Shown here: piece after piece, positions 26,659 through 35,638 of the stretch
How the letters are laid out: the number at the start of each line of letters is the position of its first letter
Numbering within the stretch: position 1 is the stretch's first letter
Source: Lachnoclostridium sp. UBA7215
Lineage (GTDB): Bacteria > Bacillota > Clostridia > Lachnospirales > Lachnospiraceae
Assembly: GCA_002490465.1 (NCBI GenBank)
Contig: DKUB01000058.1
Span: 41,614 to 105,613, forward strand
Length of the DNA stretch: 64,000 bases
Direction: 5' to 3'
Notes under the pieces: generated by a model
The model's input: the letters and a program-made list of their open reading frames with translations, nothing else
Database searches by the model: none
Told to the model about the DNA's origin: nothing
Made by a program: the position numbers and the translations under genes

Positions 26659-28335
26659 TTGAGTACTGATAACGCGAAAAAAAATGCAGATTATTTAAAA
26701 CAGGGAGGTATTCTTGCTATTGCTTCCCTGATTGTGCGTTTTATAGGAATGATTTACCGTATTCCTATGTCAAACATATTGGGCGAAACCGGAAATGGAA
26801 TATATGCAGTTGCTTTTGAAATCTATGATGTCATCCTTGTGATTTCTTCCTATAGCCTGCCGCTCGCCCTGTCCAAAATTATTTCTGCACAGCAGACAAA
26901 AAAACAGCATAAAAATACAGGACGGACACTTCGCACAGCGCTTTTATTTGCCATTGTATCCGGAGGGTTCTTTTGCCTGTTTCTCTTCTTTGGTGCAGGA
27001 ATGATAGAAAAATATATTTATCCGGAATATACAGGTGTGCAGATTCCGCTTCGTGTCCTTGCACCTACTATTTTTATTGTAGCTCTTCTCGGCGTGTTCC
27101 GGGGATTTTTCCAAGGGAAAAAAACAATGGTGCCTACTGCTGTCTCACAAATTTTTGAGCAGATTGTCAATGCGGTTGTCAGTGTAGCCGCCAGCTATCT
27201 GTTTATGAAATGGAACACGGAATCTCTGCAACAGGCGGCATGGGGAGCTGCTGGCGGTACGCTTGGTACATGTCTGGGGGCGGCATCGGCACTGCTGCTT
27301 GTCCTGTTTGTTTACTGGATTTACCGTCCTGTTCAAAAAAAGCTGGAAAAACGTGACAGAAGCACGGAGACAGCTACCTCCAAACAGCTTTTTATTTTAT
27401 TGCTGCTCACGATACTGCCGATTGTTTTATCGCAAACTGTCTACAACATCAGCGGCCTGATTGACTATAAAATATTTGGATGGTTGTCGGCGGACGCCGG
27501 CCTTGATTCCGGGAGCATTTCCAGTCTGGTAGGAGTATACAGTTCCAAATACCGCCTTTTATGCAGCGTTCCGATTGCTATTTCTACAGCTGTAGCATCC
27601 TCGATGATTCCGAGTGCTGTGGCAGCTTTTACCGAAAGTGATGTAGAGCAGTGGAAATATAATGTTTCCTCCGGTGTAAAATTTAATATGATTATTGCTA
27701 TTCCCTGTGCTGTAGGGTTTATGATGCTTGGACAGCCTATTGTTCAGATGCTTTTTTCTTCTTCTGGTCTTGTGGCCGGGCAGCCGATTTATGTACTTGG
27801 CGGCAGGATGCTGACAGCAGGATCCGTTGCCATTGTATTTTATGCCCTGTCAAATGTGACAGGGGGGGCGCTGCAAAGTATTGACAAAATGCACCTTCCG
27901 GTGATTCATTCTGCGATATCCCTTGCCCTGCATGTTTTACTGTTAATTGCACTGTTAAAATATACTCCAATCGGGATATATGCGTTAATTATTGGCAATA
28001 TAACGTTCCCTGTTGTTGTATTTATCCTTAATTTCATTGCCATAAAGAAATACGTACCTTCGTACCATCAAAACCTAATAAAGACATTTGCTGCGCCCAT
28101 AGCGGCGTCACTGTGGATGGCAGTCGCCATTGCACTCACCTATCAGGGGCTTGCTTTTATTTTGGCGTCAAACACAATTAAAACACTAATTTCTGTTATA
28201 ATTGCCGTATTCATTTATTTTTCCGTGTTTTTGCTGCTACATGGACTGACCAGGGAGGAACTGTTTGATTTCCCAATGGGGCGCAGGCTTTATATTCTTG
28301 CCTGCAAGCTTCATCTCATGAACGGAGGTGAATAA
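26659..28335 (+). CDS. MOP-superfamily flippase (SpoVB/MurJ-like)
   Basis: A 558-residue integral membrane protein with about 14 hydrophobic segments and the MVF/MurJ-like start GGILAIASLIVRFIGMIYRI. This group contains SpoVB, needed for spore cortex synthesis, and lipid II or O-antigen type exporters. The start is a TTG behind AAAGGATGAG; the nearby ATG is out of frame. Its neighbours downstream make a cell-surface cassette, and it may supply the lipid-linked substrate, though that is inference. The stop overlaps the next start by one base. Confidence 0.88.
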   Translation: MSTDNAKKNADYLKQGGILAIASLIVRFIGMIYRIPMSNILGETGNGIYAVAFEIYDVILVISSYSLPLALSKIISAQQTKKQHKNTGRTLRTALLFAIVSGGFFCLFLFFGAGMIEKYIYPEYTGVQIPLRVLAPTIFIVALLGVFRGFFQGKKTMVPTAVSQIFEQIVNAVVSVAASYLFMKWNTESLQQAAWGAAGGTLGTCLGAASALLLVLFVYWIYRPVQKKLEKRDRSTETATSKQLFILLLLTILPIVLSQTVYNISGLIDYKIFGWLSADAGLDSGSISSLVGVYSSKYRLLCSVPIAISTAVASSMIPSAVAAFTESDVEQWKYNVSSGVKFNMIIAIPCAVGFMMLGQPIVQMLFSSSGLVAGQPIYVLGGRMLTAGSVAIVFYALSNVTGGALQSIDKMHLPVIHSAISLALHVLLLIALLKYTPIGIYALIIGNITFPVVVFILNFIAIKKYVPSYHQNLIKTFAAPIAASLWMAVAIALTYQGLAFILASNTIKTLISVIIAVFIYFSVFLLLHGLTREELFDFPMGRRLYILACKLHLMNGGE

Positions 28336-29066
28336 TGGCAGAACAGATACAACACAGCTTTAAAAGGCATGAAATAAAGTTTTTGCTGAAGCCGGATATC
28401 TTTCAGATGCTGTATCCCCGGCTGAGGGAACGGATGGAAGAGGATGTTTACGGTCTATATCCTATTTGCAATGTTTATTATGATACCCCGGATTACCAGT
28501 TAATCAGGCATTCCCTGGACAAGCCGGTATACAAAGAAAAATTTCGTCTGCGCAGTTATGGACCGATTACGGTTGATGATATGATGTTTGCAGAAATCAA
28601 AAAGAAATATAAAGGAATTGTCTACAAACGCAGAGTTTCCCTAAAGGGCAGTGAGTGCGGGGATTTATTTAATAATAGAGAGGCGGCATTTGACAGCTGG
28701 CAGATTCACAGAGAGATTTTGCAGTTTTTTAATACATATCCAAATCTTACGCCCAAAGTATATATCGGCTATGACAGAATTGCCCTGGCCGGTATCGGAG
28801 CAGACAGTACGCTGCGGGTCACCTTTGATCAAAACATTTCCTACCGGGAAACCGGCCTGTCTCTCTGGGGGGAGGGTGATTTATCCCCTGTATTACCGGA
28901 AGAAGTCATTGTAATGGAAGTAAAAGTGGCACATGCAGTTCCTCTGTGGCTTGTGTCCCTTTTAAGTGAATACGGAATATATAAAACCTCTTTTTCAAAA
29001 TACGGAACCTATTATAATCAATATATAGCAAAAAAATTAATGGAAAGGATAAGATTGTCATGTTAA
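28335..29066 (+). CDS. VTC-domain protein (polyphosphate polymerase-like)
   Basis: A 243-residue soluble protein with the VTC (tunnel fold) domain of the yeast vacuolar polyphosphate polymerase. The basic and acidic residues of the tunnel are in place by position in family motifs: KRHEIKF, FRLRSYG (Arg71, Arg73), FAEIKKKYKGIVYKRR (Glu87, Lys89, Arg99, Arg100), YIGYDRIA (Arg148), RVTFDQ (Arg161, Asp165) and VMEVKV (Glu195, Lys197). This suggests an active phosphate-transferring enzyme, but the product is not proven. It is co-encoded with a DUF4956 membrane protein and a secreted beta-helix protein. Confidence 0.9.
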   Translation: MAEQIQHSFKRHEIKFLLKPDIFQMLYPRLRERMEEDVYGLYPICNVYYDTPDYQLIRHSLDKPVYKEKFRLRSYGPITVDDMMFAEIKKKYKGIVYKRRVSLKGSECGDLFNNREAAFDSWQIHREILQFFNTYPNLTPKVYIGYDRIALAGIGADSTLRVTFDQNISYRETGLSLWGEGDLSPVLPEEVIVMEVKVAHAVPLWLVSLLSEYGIYKTSFSKYGTYYNQYIAKKLMERIRLSC

Positions 29067-29743
29067 CCAGTATTTTTCCAGAAACAACACAGGGAGCAGC
29101 CGGAACGGCCACATTGCCTGCATTTGTAATATGTCTTCTCACCGCCGCACTTTTAGGTATTTTGACATCATTTGTTTTTGCATTTAAAACAAAACACAGT
29201 AAAAGCTTTTCCCTTACACTGGCTCTTTTACCTCTTGCCGTATTTGTTGTTATCTTTCTTGTAAACGGGCGTATCGGTACCGGAATTGCCGTTGCTGGGG
29301 CTTTCACCCTTGTACGTTTCAGAAGTATACCGGGTACGGCAAGGGAGATATCTGCTATTTTTACTGCTATGGTAATCGGGCTGGCGCTGGGGACAGGCTA
29401 TATCGGGATATCCGTTATTTTTTTCCTGTTTGCCTCCGTGCTTACGATTCTGCTTACCCTTACCGGATTTGGAGGGGGAAATGCCACTGAGAAACAATTG
29501 CGGATTATGATTCCGGAAAATCTGGATTATCACGGTCTGTTTGAAGAGGTCTTTGAAGAATATAAGGTAAAAGCACGTATGACACAGGTGCGCTCCACAA
29601 ATCTCGGTACGCTTTTCGAACTGATTTATACGGTTACATTCCCGGATAATGAAATTCCAAAAGCGTTTATGGATGCCATCCGTACCCGTAACGGAAATTT
29701 AAATGTGTCAGTGAGCGACGCTCCTGCCATGGAAGTATTGTAA
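29060..29743 (+). CDS. DUF4956 membrane protein
   Basis: A 227-residue protein with an N-terminal hydrophobic block of four membrane helices (about residues 20-135) and a soluble C-terminal domain of about 90 residues. The conserved segment GAFTLVRFRSIPGTAREISAIF lies near residue 81. DUF4956 proteins commonly accompany VTC-domain proteins in bacteria. It overlaps the VTC gene by seven bases. A membrane partner that channels or exports the VTC product is plausible but untested. Confidence 0.88.
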   Translation: MLTSIFPETTQGAAGTATLPAFVICLLTAALLGILTSFVFAFKTKHSKSFSLTLALLPLAVFVVIFLVNGRIGTGIAVAGAFTLVRFRSIPGTAREISAIFTAMVIGLALGTGYIGISVIFFLFASVLTILLTLTGFGGGNATEKQLRIMIPENLDYHGLFEEVFEEYKVKARMTQVRSTNLGTLFELIYTVTFPDNEIPKAFMDAIRTRNGNLNVSVSDAPAMEVL

Positions 29744-29772
29744 CAGCGTGAAAAAATAATTTTTTACGCTGT
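29743..29772 (+). other. Hairpin between DUF4956 gene and beta-helix gene
   Basis: ACAGCGT and ACGCTGT form a GC-containing stem extended by six A-T pairs with a bulged G and a three-base loop, starting at the DUF4956 stop. It looks like an attenuator or partial terminator inside the cassette. Confidence 0.6.
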
Positions 29773-29790
29773 GTAAATTGGAGGTTAAGG

Positions 29791-31458
29791 ATGAACAAAA
29801 AAAAGACGATTGGTATTCTTTTCATTATATGCGCATGTCTGATTGGAATAATCATAATAGCCGCCCTGTGTTTTCTCCCCGGTAAATCCAATTCCGGCGT
29901 TATACAGAACAATGGCTCTGGCAACGCCACTGTTCATCTGGCGGATGATCATATAGAAGCATCCGGTGATGGAGTAGAGGTTGAGGGTACAAGAGTTACC
30001 GTGATAAAAGCCGGAACTTATGAATTTGACGGTTCACTGGAAAATGGTCAGATACGTGTTAAAACCGGAGCAACGGACGAAGTTACCCTTGTACTTGGCA
30101 ATATATCAATATCCAATTCGACAGAAGAAGCCATTTATGTAAAAGAGGGAGGCCCCGTCACTTTAGAATTAAAAGAGGGTACGGTGAATATGGTATCCAG
30201 CGGGAATGTTCCACAAGATATTATTTCCAATGACAAACTGTTTTCAGAAGAAAATATCTCTGCTGTCCAGTCGGCAGCATCCGCATTAGAACCGGATGAT
30301 ACAGCAAAAAGGGCAGCAATATATTCAAAAGGGGATTTGACGGTCGCAGGAACAGGGAAAATTCGGATATTCGGATATATTAAAAATGGGATACAGGCAA
30401 AAAATAAGCTTTCAGTGACAGGGGGACAATTTGAAATTATTGCCCGCAATCATGGTTTAAAGGGCAATGCCAATTTCACAATGGGAAATGCCTCCGCCTT
30501 TATTGTGGCAGGAAATGATGGAATACATTCCGACCAGGTTGCTGAAATAGGAGAAAATAGTGGCAAAACAATTATTTTTGCCAATGATGACGGCATTCAG
30601 ACAAAACAGAATATTCACATTAACGGCGGTGAACTCAAAGTTTTACAGTCCGACGAGGGACTTGAGGCAAATCAGATAGAAATTGCCGGTGGAAAACTCG
30701 ATCTCACTGCAAATGATGACGGAATGAATGCCTGTACAGCTGAGCAGCCGGACACTACGTTTCCCAACATAAATATCAGCGGCGGGAAGGTGCTCATACA
30801 CGCGGATGGTGACGGCATTGATTCTAACGGCAATATACTGGTTTCTGGTGGAGAAATTGTAGTAGACGGGCCGACAAATGATGGAAACGGCGCCATCGAC
30901 TCCGGGACAGAGAGTAACGGTTCCTGTAAAATAAATGGCGGCACAGTAATTGCTCTTGGAAGTTCCGGCATGGCGGAAACATTTGAAGAGAGTTCCGGAC
31001 AATGTTCTTTTTTGTATAATTCTTCTACACACTGGGCAGAAGGAACAACATTGACGGTTTTGGACAGTGATGGAAATCCACTATACAAATATGTGACAAA
31101 GAAAATGGCAAATTCCATTGTTTTCAGTTCCGGTAAATTAGAAAAAGGAAAAAAATATACTTTACAGATTACGGATACGGATGGAAAGAAAACGACAGAG
31201 ACAATAGAGCAAAATGCTGTTTCTGTCTCTGCCGGTGAGCAGTCACGTTTTGGCGGATTTGGAGGAGGCAGGCCGAACGGCGGTTTCCATCCGGATAGTA
31301 ATAGCGGCAAACCGGAACGTCCGTCAGGAGATGGCCAGAGCAATCCCGGGCAGCCGCCAGAGGGCTCCGGAAAACCGCCGGAAGGTTCACAACCGCCCGG
31401 GAATCCCGGGGGTGCTCCCAGTCAAAGTCAGGAGCGTGAGGATTCTTCACAAAACTGA
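29791..31458 (+). CDS. Secreted beta-helix carbohydrate-binding protein (Cthe_2159-like)
   Basis: A 555-residue protein with an N-terminal membrane anchor or uncleaved signal (residues 6-30), a repetitive right-handed parallel beta-helix core (about 45-400) with recurrent units such as GNDGIHSD, ANDDGIQTK, ANDDGMNAC and ADGDGIDSN that look Ca-binding, and a C-terminal tail rich in Gly, Pro and Ser (about 470-555). The core matches the Cthe_2159 family (Pfam carbohydrate-binding domain), of which a Clostridium member binds polygalacturonic acid. The ATG follows GGAGG. It overlaps the convergent gene by 31 bases. Confidence 0.88.
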   Translation: MNKKKTIGILFIICACLIGIIIIAALCFLPGKSNSGVIQNNGSGNATVHLADDHIEASGDGVEVEGTRVTVIKAGTYEFDGSLENGQIRVKTGATDEVTLVLGNISISNSTEEAIYVKEGGPVTLELKEGTVNMVSSGNVPQDIISNDKLFSEENISAVQSAASALEPDDTAKRAAIYSKGDLTVAGTGKIRIFGYIKNGIQAKNKLSVTGGQFEIIARNHGLKGNANFTMGNASAFIVAGNDGIHSDQVAEIGENSGKTIIFANDDGIQTKQNIHINGGELKVLQSDEGLEANQIEIAGGKLDLTANDDGMNACTAEQPDTTFPNINISGGKVLIHADGDGIDSNGNILVSGGEIVVDGPTNDGNGAIDSGTESNGSCKINGGTVIALGSSGMAETFEESSGQCSFLYNSSTHWAEGTTLTVLDSDGNPLYKYVTKKMANSIVFSSGKLEKGKKYTLQITDTDGKKTTETIEQNAVSVSAGEQSRFGGFGGGRPNGGFHPDSNSGKPERPSGDGQSNPGQPPEGSGKPPEGSQPPGNPGGAPSQSQEREDSSQN

Positions 31459-32306
31459 TTATATCTGTCATCCATGAGCTGTTCGATGTAGCCCTTATTC
31501 ATGTAGGCAAATTGGTTGGAAAGCTTTTCACACAGTGCGTCATGTACCTGAAAATAGTTATCCTCTTCGGACAGCTCTTCCTTGACAAGAGAGGCGATAT
31601 ATTCGTCTGTAATATTTCTTTCAATCCAGTCAAGAGCTTCATTCGTTACCCGCTCTTCTTCTGAAACAATTGCTTTCAGCTTCCCTGCCCGTATGAGAGA
31701 ACCTATGCCAACACCGAGAAAAACAACAAATACCAGTGCCATAATTAGAGACGAAAACGTATTGAAGATATGGAGTACGCCGGAAAAATTCAAGGCCAGC
31801 AGACCACATCCCAGAATCCCGAAAACAATAAAAGAAATCCCGCTGAATTTTAAGTCATTATATTTATCTTTTTTCTTTACATAAACAGTACTTGTTTCCG
31901 TACGCAAATCAGAAAACATCTGGTTTGCCTCTTCATCCTGTAATTCTTCTAATTGTTTTTCAAGGTCCGGGACAAGTTCAGAGAGATCTGTTTTTGCCAG
32001 TTCCTCCACGGAGCCGAAAGCGGAGAGCATTTCTTCAGCGGCTTCCCTTTCAAACTCGGCAGCTACTACGTCAAATCCCGCTTCCTCTGTTTCACCTGTT
32101 GCCATAAGTCCAGCTGTTTGTATATTCCCATAGTTCAGATATACAACAAATTTTGAACCGACATCCATATTATCTACATGACAGAGAACCACCGGGTCCC
32201 CCGGATTTACTGCTTCCGGGAGTTCGTCCACAAGTGCAACTCCACAATCTGCACAGGTAGTAATTCCCTCAACATATTCATTTCTGCATTTTGGACACCA
32301 TGCCAT
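31428..32306 (-). CDS. Zinc-ribbon membrane protein of unknown function
   Basis: A 292-residue protein with an N-terminal zinc ribbon CPKCRNEYVEGITTCADCG, a soluble middle part containing a putative signal-transducing-protein-like (DUF2007-like) segment near residues 50-100, two membrane helices (about 157-200), and a charged helical C-terminal domain. The role is unknown; the layout suggests a membrane-attached regulator. The ATG follows GGAGGG at eight bases. Its promoter lies at 32346-32374. The gene converges on the beta-helix gene with a short overlap. Confidence 0.82.
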   Translation of the reverse strand: MAWCPKCRNEYVEGITTCADCGVALVDELPEAVNPGDPVVLCHVDNMDVGSKFVVYLNYGNIQTAGLMATGETEEAGFDVVAAEFEREAAEEMLSAFGSVEELAKTDLSELVPDLEKQLEELQDEEANQMFSDLRTETSTVYVKKKDKYNDLKFSGISFIVFGILGCGLLALNFSGVLHIFNTFSSLIMALVFVVFLGVGIGSLIRAGKLKAIVSEEERVTNEALDWIERNITDEYIASLVKEELSEEDNYFQVHDALCEKLSNQFAYMNKGYIEQLMDDRYNQFCEESSRS

Positions 32307-32345
32307 TGCATTGTCCCTCCTTTATTTGTTTGATGTTTTAAAGTT

Positions 32346-32374
32346 AGAATACCATAACAGGAGCATGTCTGCAA
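32346..32374 (-). promoter_or_regulatory. Probable promoter of the zinc-ribbon gene
   Basis: On the minus strand, TTGCAG, a 17-base spacer and TATTCT, about 40 bases upstream of the start codon and 20 bases from the edge of the foldback element. Confidence 0.5.
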
Positions 32375-32393
32375 GTAAGATTATCCGCAAATC

Positions 32394-32922
32394 AGGGCAA
32401 TCGCTTAATCATTACAATCAATGCAGCGATATCATATCGGTCTTGTCCGATATATCACTCCCAACGAAAAATAAATCGTTTTCTCCTGCTTCCAAACATC
32501 ACGCCGTCCATCCACAAAACTCGTTGTCTGCTATCCGATTCCTTTGCCTTTACAGCATTAGCTGCCCGCCGGTCCTTATGCACCACCTTTTCTTGTTTAT
32601 TACTGCGGATAGCACCGAAGGTGCAAATCCCTGAGAGAGGCTGTCAGAAAATAAATTTATTTATTTTTGGCAGCCTCCCTCAGGGACAGATGCGCTGCAT
32701 CTGTCCGCAGTATATATATACTTTATTCTCGTGGTGCATTAGTACCGCTGCGTGGCGGCTCTAGTGCAAACGTGCTGTAAAGGCAAAGGAACCGGATGAC
32801 AGACACCTCAGACAATGTTCGGACGGCGCATTGGAAGCAGCAGAAAACAATATTTTTCGGGGAGTGATATAGGGACAAGAAACGGTATGATATGCGCCGC
32901 CCGCATATTAAGCGATTGCCCT
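32394..32922. repeat. 529-bp foldback inverted-repeat element
   Basis: This noncoding stretch is one long imperfect palindrome centred near 32658. Paired blocks run in strict nested order: outermost AGGGCAATCGCTTAAT (32394-32409 with 32907-32922), TCTTGTCC (32441 with 32873), TATATCACTCC (32451 with 32861), GCCGTCC (32503 with 32821), a perfect 19-bp block (32539-32557 with 32773-32791), ATGCACCAC (32578 with 32731), TACTGCGGA (32601 with 32704), TCCCTGA (32628 with 32680), and AGGCTGTC at the apex. Side hairpins occur at 32612-32624 and 32687-32703. It has no credible reading frame. ATC directly flanks both ends. Confidence 0.85.
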
Positions 32923-32937
32923 ATCTGTAAGTGGGTA

Positions 32938-32966
32938 TGGAAAGAGTGATAAAGTTGTGTTATACT
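32938..32966 (+). promoter_or_regulatory. Probable promoter of the radical SAM operon
   Basis: TGGAAA, a 17-base spacer and TATACT, about 40 bases before the start codon. It begins 16 bases outside the foldback element. Confidence 0.55.
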
Positions 32967-33008
32967 AGGACACATATTTTTAATGTATTTGCAGAAATGA
33001 GGAAAACA

Positions 33009-34892
33009 ATGAGAAAACTTGCCCTGAGTGATGAAATCCTTATGCGTGTGGAAAAACCGGCACGTTATGTAGGAAATGAAATAAATATGGTAAAGAAAAA
33101 TCCGGAGGATGTCGCTGTGCGGTTCTGCATGTGCTTTCCGGATGTATACGAGATCGGCATGTCGCATCTCGGCATTCAGATTCTGTATGATATGTTTAAC
33201 CAATGGGAAGATACTTACTGTGAGAGAGTCTACTCGCCATGGCCGGATATGGACCATATCATGCGAGAAAAAAAGATTCCGCTGTTTGCCCTTGAAACAC
33301 AGGATCCTGTCCGTGCTTTTGATTTTCTCGGAATAACACTGCAATATGAAATGTGTTATACAAACATTTTGCAGATTCTTGATTTGTCAGGTATTTCGCT
33401 TCATGCTGAGAACAGAACGTGGGACGAGCCTGTTGTAATCGGAGGGGGGCCCTGCACTTATAATCCGGAGCCGATCGCAGAATTTTTTGATATGTTTTAT
33501 ATCGGGGAGGGAGAGACATCGTATCGGGAGCTTCTGGACATTTATATAGAATCCAGGAAAAATGGAGAGAGCCGTCTGGACTTTCTCAAAAAAGCGGCGA
33601 CTGTCGATGGGATTTATGTACCGCAGCTGTATGATGTGCGTTATAACCCGGATGGAACGATAAAAAGCATGGTACCAAACTGCAAAGAAGCTCCTCCAAA
33701 AGTAAAAAAACAGGTAGTGACCGATTTGAGTGATACCTATTATCCCTCAAAGCCTCTTGTTCCCTATATTCGTGCCACGCAGGACAGAGTTGTTCTGGAA
33801 ATCCAGCGCGGCTGTATCCGTGGCTGCCGTTTTTGCCAGGCCGGAATGATTTACCGGCCGATCCGCCCCAGAAATGTAGAATTTCTCAAAAAACGTGCAG
33901 TAGCGATGTTAGACAGCACGGGGTATGAAGAAATAACGCTGAGTTCGCTGAGTTCCAGTGATTATAAACAGCTGCCGGAGCTTATTTTTGCATTAATAGA
34001 AGAGGCCGGAAAGCGCAAACTGAATATTGCTCTGCCGTCTCTTCGCATTGATGCCTTTTCTCTTGACGTTATGAGTAAAATACAGGATGTCAAAAAAAGC
34101 AGCCTGACTTTTGCACCGGAAGCCGGTTCTCAGAGAATGCGTGATGTAATCAATAAGGGGTTATCGGAGGAAGAAATTCTGAGGGGAGCTGGAGAGGCCT
34201 TCCACGGAGGATGGAAGCGTGTCAAATTATATTTTATGCTTGGACTTCCCGGAGAAAGGGATGAGGATATCGCAGCCATTGCAGAGCTTGCCGATAAAAT
34301 TGCCGCTGTCTATTTTGAACTGCCAAAAGAGCAGAGAAACGGTCGGCCCGAAATCACGGCGAGTACCTCATTTTTTGTTCCCAAACCCTTTACGCCTTTT
34401 CAGTGGGCGCCTATGCAGACAGCCTCATATTTTGATGAAAAAAGAAAATTTCTGACAGGAAAAGTAAGAGAACAGGTGAATCAGCGCTCCATCCGTTATA
34501 TTTGTCATGATGCCGTTACATCGGAATTAGAGGGGCTCTTTGCCCGCGGAGACAGAAAACTCTCGGTTCTTATAGAAAAGGCTTACAAAAGAGGCTGTAT
34601 TTTTGACGCATGGACTGATTATTTTCAGCCGGATATATGGGAGGAGCTTTTGCAGGAATGCAGCATTGACCGGAATTTCTACAATTACAGAGAGCGGGGA
34701 AAAGATGAAATTTTCCCGTGGGATATTCTGGATATTGGTGTGAGGAAAGCCTTTCTGTGGAAAGAGTTTGAAAACGCAAAACAGGGAAAAGTGACACCGG
34801 ATTGTGCGGCAAAATGCAGCGGCTGCGGTGCGGCGTCATTTGAGGCAGGAATCTGCATAACAGAAAGAGTATCAGGAGGTCTCGGCAGATGA
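33009..34892 (+). CDS. Radical SAM protein, TIGR03960 type
   Basis: A 627-residue protein of the conserved radical SAM family TIGR03960. The N-terminal part (about residues 20-200) is a B12-binding-like domain. The iron-sulfur motif is CIRGCRFC (Cys269, Cys273, Cys276). The family always accompanies a TIGR03936 partner, encoded next door here with a four-base overlap. The modified substrate is unknown. I chose the ATG at 33009, five bases after GAGGA, because the family starts MRKLALSDEIL; codons upstream to 32931 are open but not conserved in style. Confidence 0.93.
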   Translation: MRKLALSDEILMRVEKPARYVGNEINMVKKNPEDVAVRFCMCFPDVYEIGMSHLGIQILYDMFNQWEDTYCERVYSPWPDMDHIMREKKIPLFALETQDPVRAFDFLGITLQYEMCYTNILQILDLSGISLHAENRTWDEPVVIGGGPCTYNPEPIAEFFDMFYIGEGETSYRELLDIYIESRKNGESRLDFLKKAATVDGIYVPQLYDVRYNPDGTIKSMVPNCKEAPPKVKKQVVTDLSDTYYPSKPLVPYIRATQDRVVLEIQRGCIRGCRFCQAGMIYRPIRPRNVEFLKKRAVAMLDSTGYEEITLSSLSSSDYKQLPELIFALIEEAGKRKLNIALPSLRIDAFSLDVMSKIQDVKKSSLTFAPEAGSQRMRDVINKGLSEEEILRGAGEAFHGGWKRVKLYFMLGLPGERDEDIAAIAELADKIAAVYFELPKEQRNGRPEITASTSFFVPKPFTPFQWAPMQTASYFDEKRKFLTGKVREQVNQRSIRYICHDAVTSELEGLFARGDRKLSVLIEKAYKRGCIFDAWTDYFQPDIWEELLQECSIDRNFYNYRERGKDEIFPWDILDIGVRKAFLWKEFENAKQGKVTPDCAAKCSGCGAASFEAGICITERVSGGLGR

Positions 34893-35638
34893 AAGTAAGA
34901 TTTCGTTTTACAAAAACCGGTTCCATGAAATTTATCGGGCACCTTGACTGCATGCGTTTTTTCCAAAAAGCAATTCGCAGGGCAGGACTCGATGTAGCAT
35001 ATTCGCAGGGATACAGTCCCCACCAGTTGATGAGTTTTGCCTCCCCTCTCGGTCTTGGACTGACCAGCGACGGAGAATACTTGGACGTAGAATTTGTGTC
35101 TCTTCCCGATATGGATCAAGAGGCACTGGTAGAATATATGAACCGTTTCATGACAGATGAAATTTTTGTGAAAGAAATGCAGGTTATGCCGGATACGTTC
35201 AAAAATTCTATGTCTCTTCTTTGTGCGGCTGATTATATGATAGCGGAAAAAGAACCTGGTGTTCTTCCGTCAGAACTTGAAAAAAAATGGGATGCGTTTT
35301 TAGAACAGGAAAAAATAATGGTGACGAAAAAAACAAAAAAATCCGAAAAGATTATCGATATCCGGCCCTTTATTTTACAGGAGGCGTGTTCCCTGTCTGA
35401 TTTTGTAAAAAAAACAGGAGAGGAGTATGGAGAGATTCATTCCCCGTATCATCATAAAGCCCTGTTTTTACAGCTGACAAGCGGGAGTGAAACAAATATA
35501 AAACCGGAGCTCGTAATGGAGGCCTTCTTTTCTTTTTCGGGACAGGAATACGATATATACGCTTTACAGGTACACCGGCTTCAAATGTATTTTAAGGATA
35601 TCACATCGAATCTCGGAATGGAGAAATCATTAGTATGA
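34889..35638 (+). CDS. Radical SAM-linked protein, TIGR03936/DUF2344
   Basis: A 249-residue soluble partner of the preceding radical SAM protein. The N-terminal part KVRFRFTKTGSMKFIGHLD and the segment YSQGYSPHQLMSFASPLGLG near residue 39 are the family signatures. The function is unknown, though these two proteins are often one polypeptide or adjacent genes near rng and rplU. Start and stop overlap with both neighbours by four bases, so the three genes are translationally coupled. Confidence 0.93.
   Translation: MKVRFRFTKTGSMKFIGHLDCMRFFQKAIRRAGLDVAYSQGYSPHQLMSFASPLGLGLTSDGEYLDVEFVSLPDMDQEALVEYMNRFMTDEIFVKEMQVMPDTFKNSMSLLCAADYMIAEKEPGVLPSELEKKWDAFLEQEKIMVTKKTKKSEKIIDIRPFILQEACSLSDFVKKTGEEYGEIHSPYHHKALFLQLTSGSETNIKPELVMEAFFSFSGQEYDIYALQVHRLQMYFKDITSNLGMEKSLV

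Noticed and set aside
30672..31343. Long reading frame on the minus strand inside the beta-helix gene (223 codons)
   Set aside because: It lies fully antisense to a well-supported gene, has no ribosome binding site and shows Ser/Pro/Phe-rich shadow composition.
32311..32634. 107-codon open frame within the foldback element
   Set aside because: No family signature, no good start context, and the sequence is explained by the palindromic structure.
32307..33008. tRNA, riboswitch or other known RNA in the long intergenic gap
   Set aside because: I found no tRNA-like cloverleaf and no recognised riboswitch core; only the foldback element and two promoters are supported.
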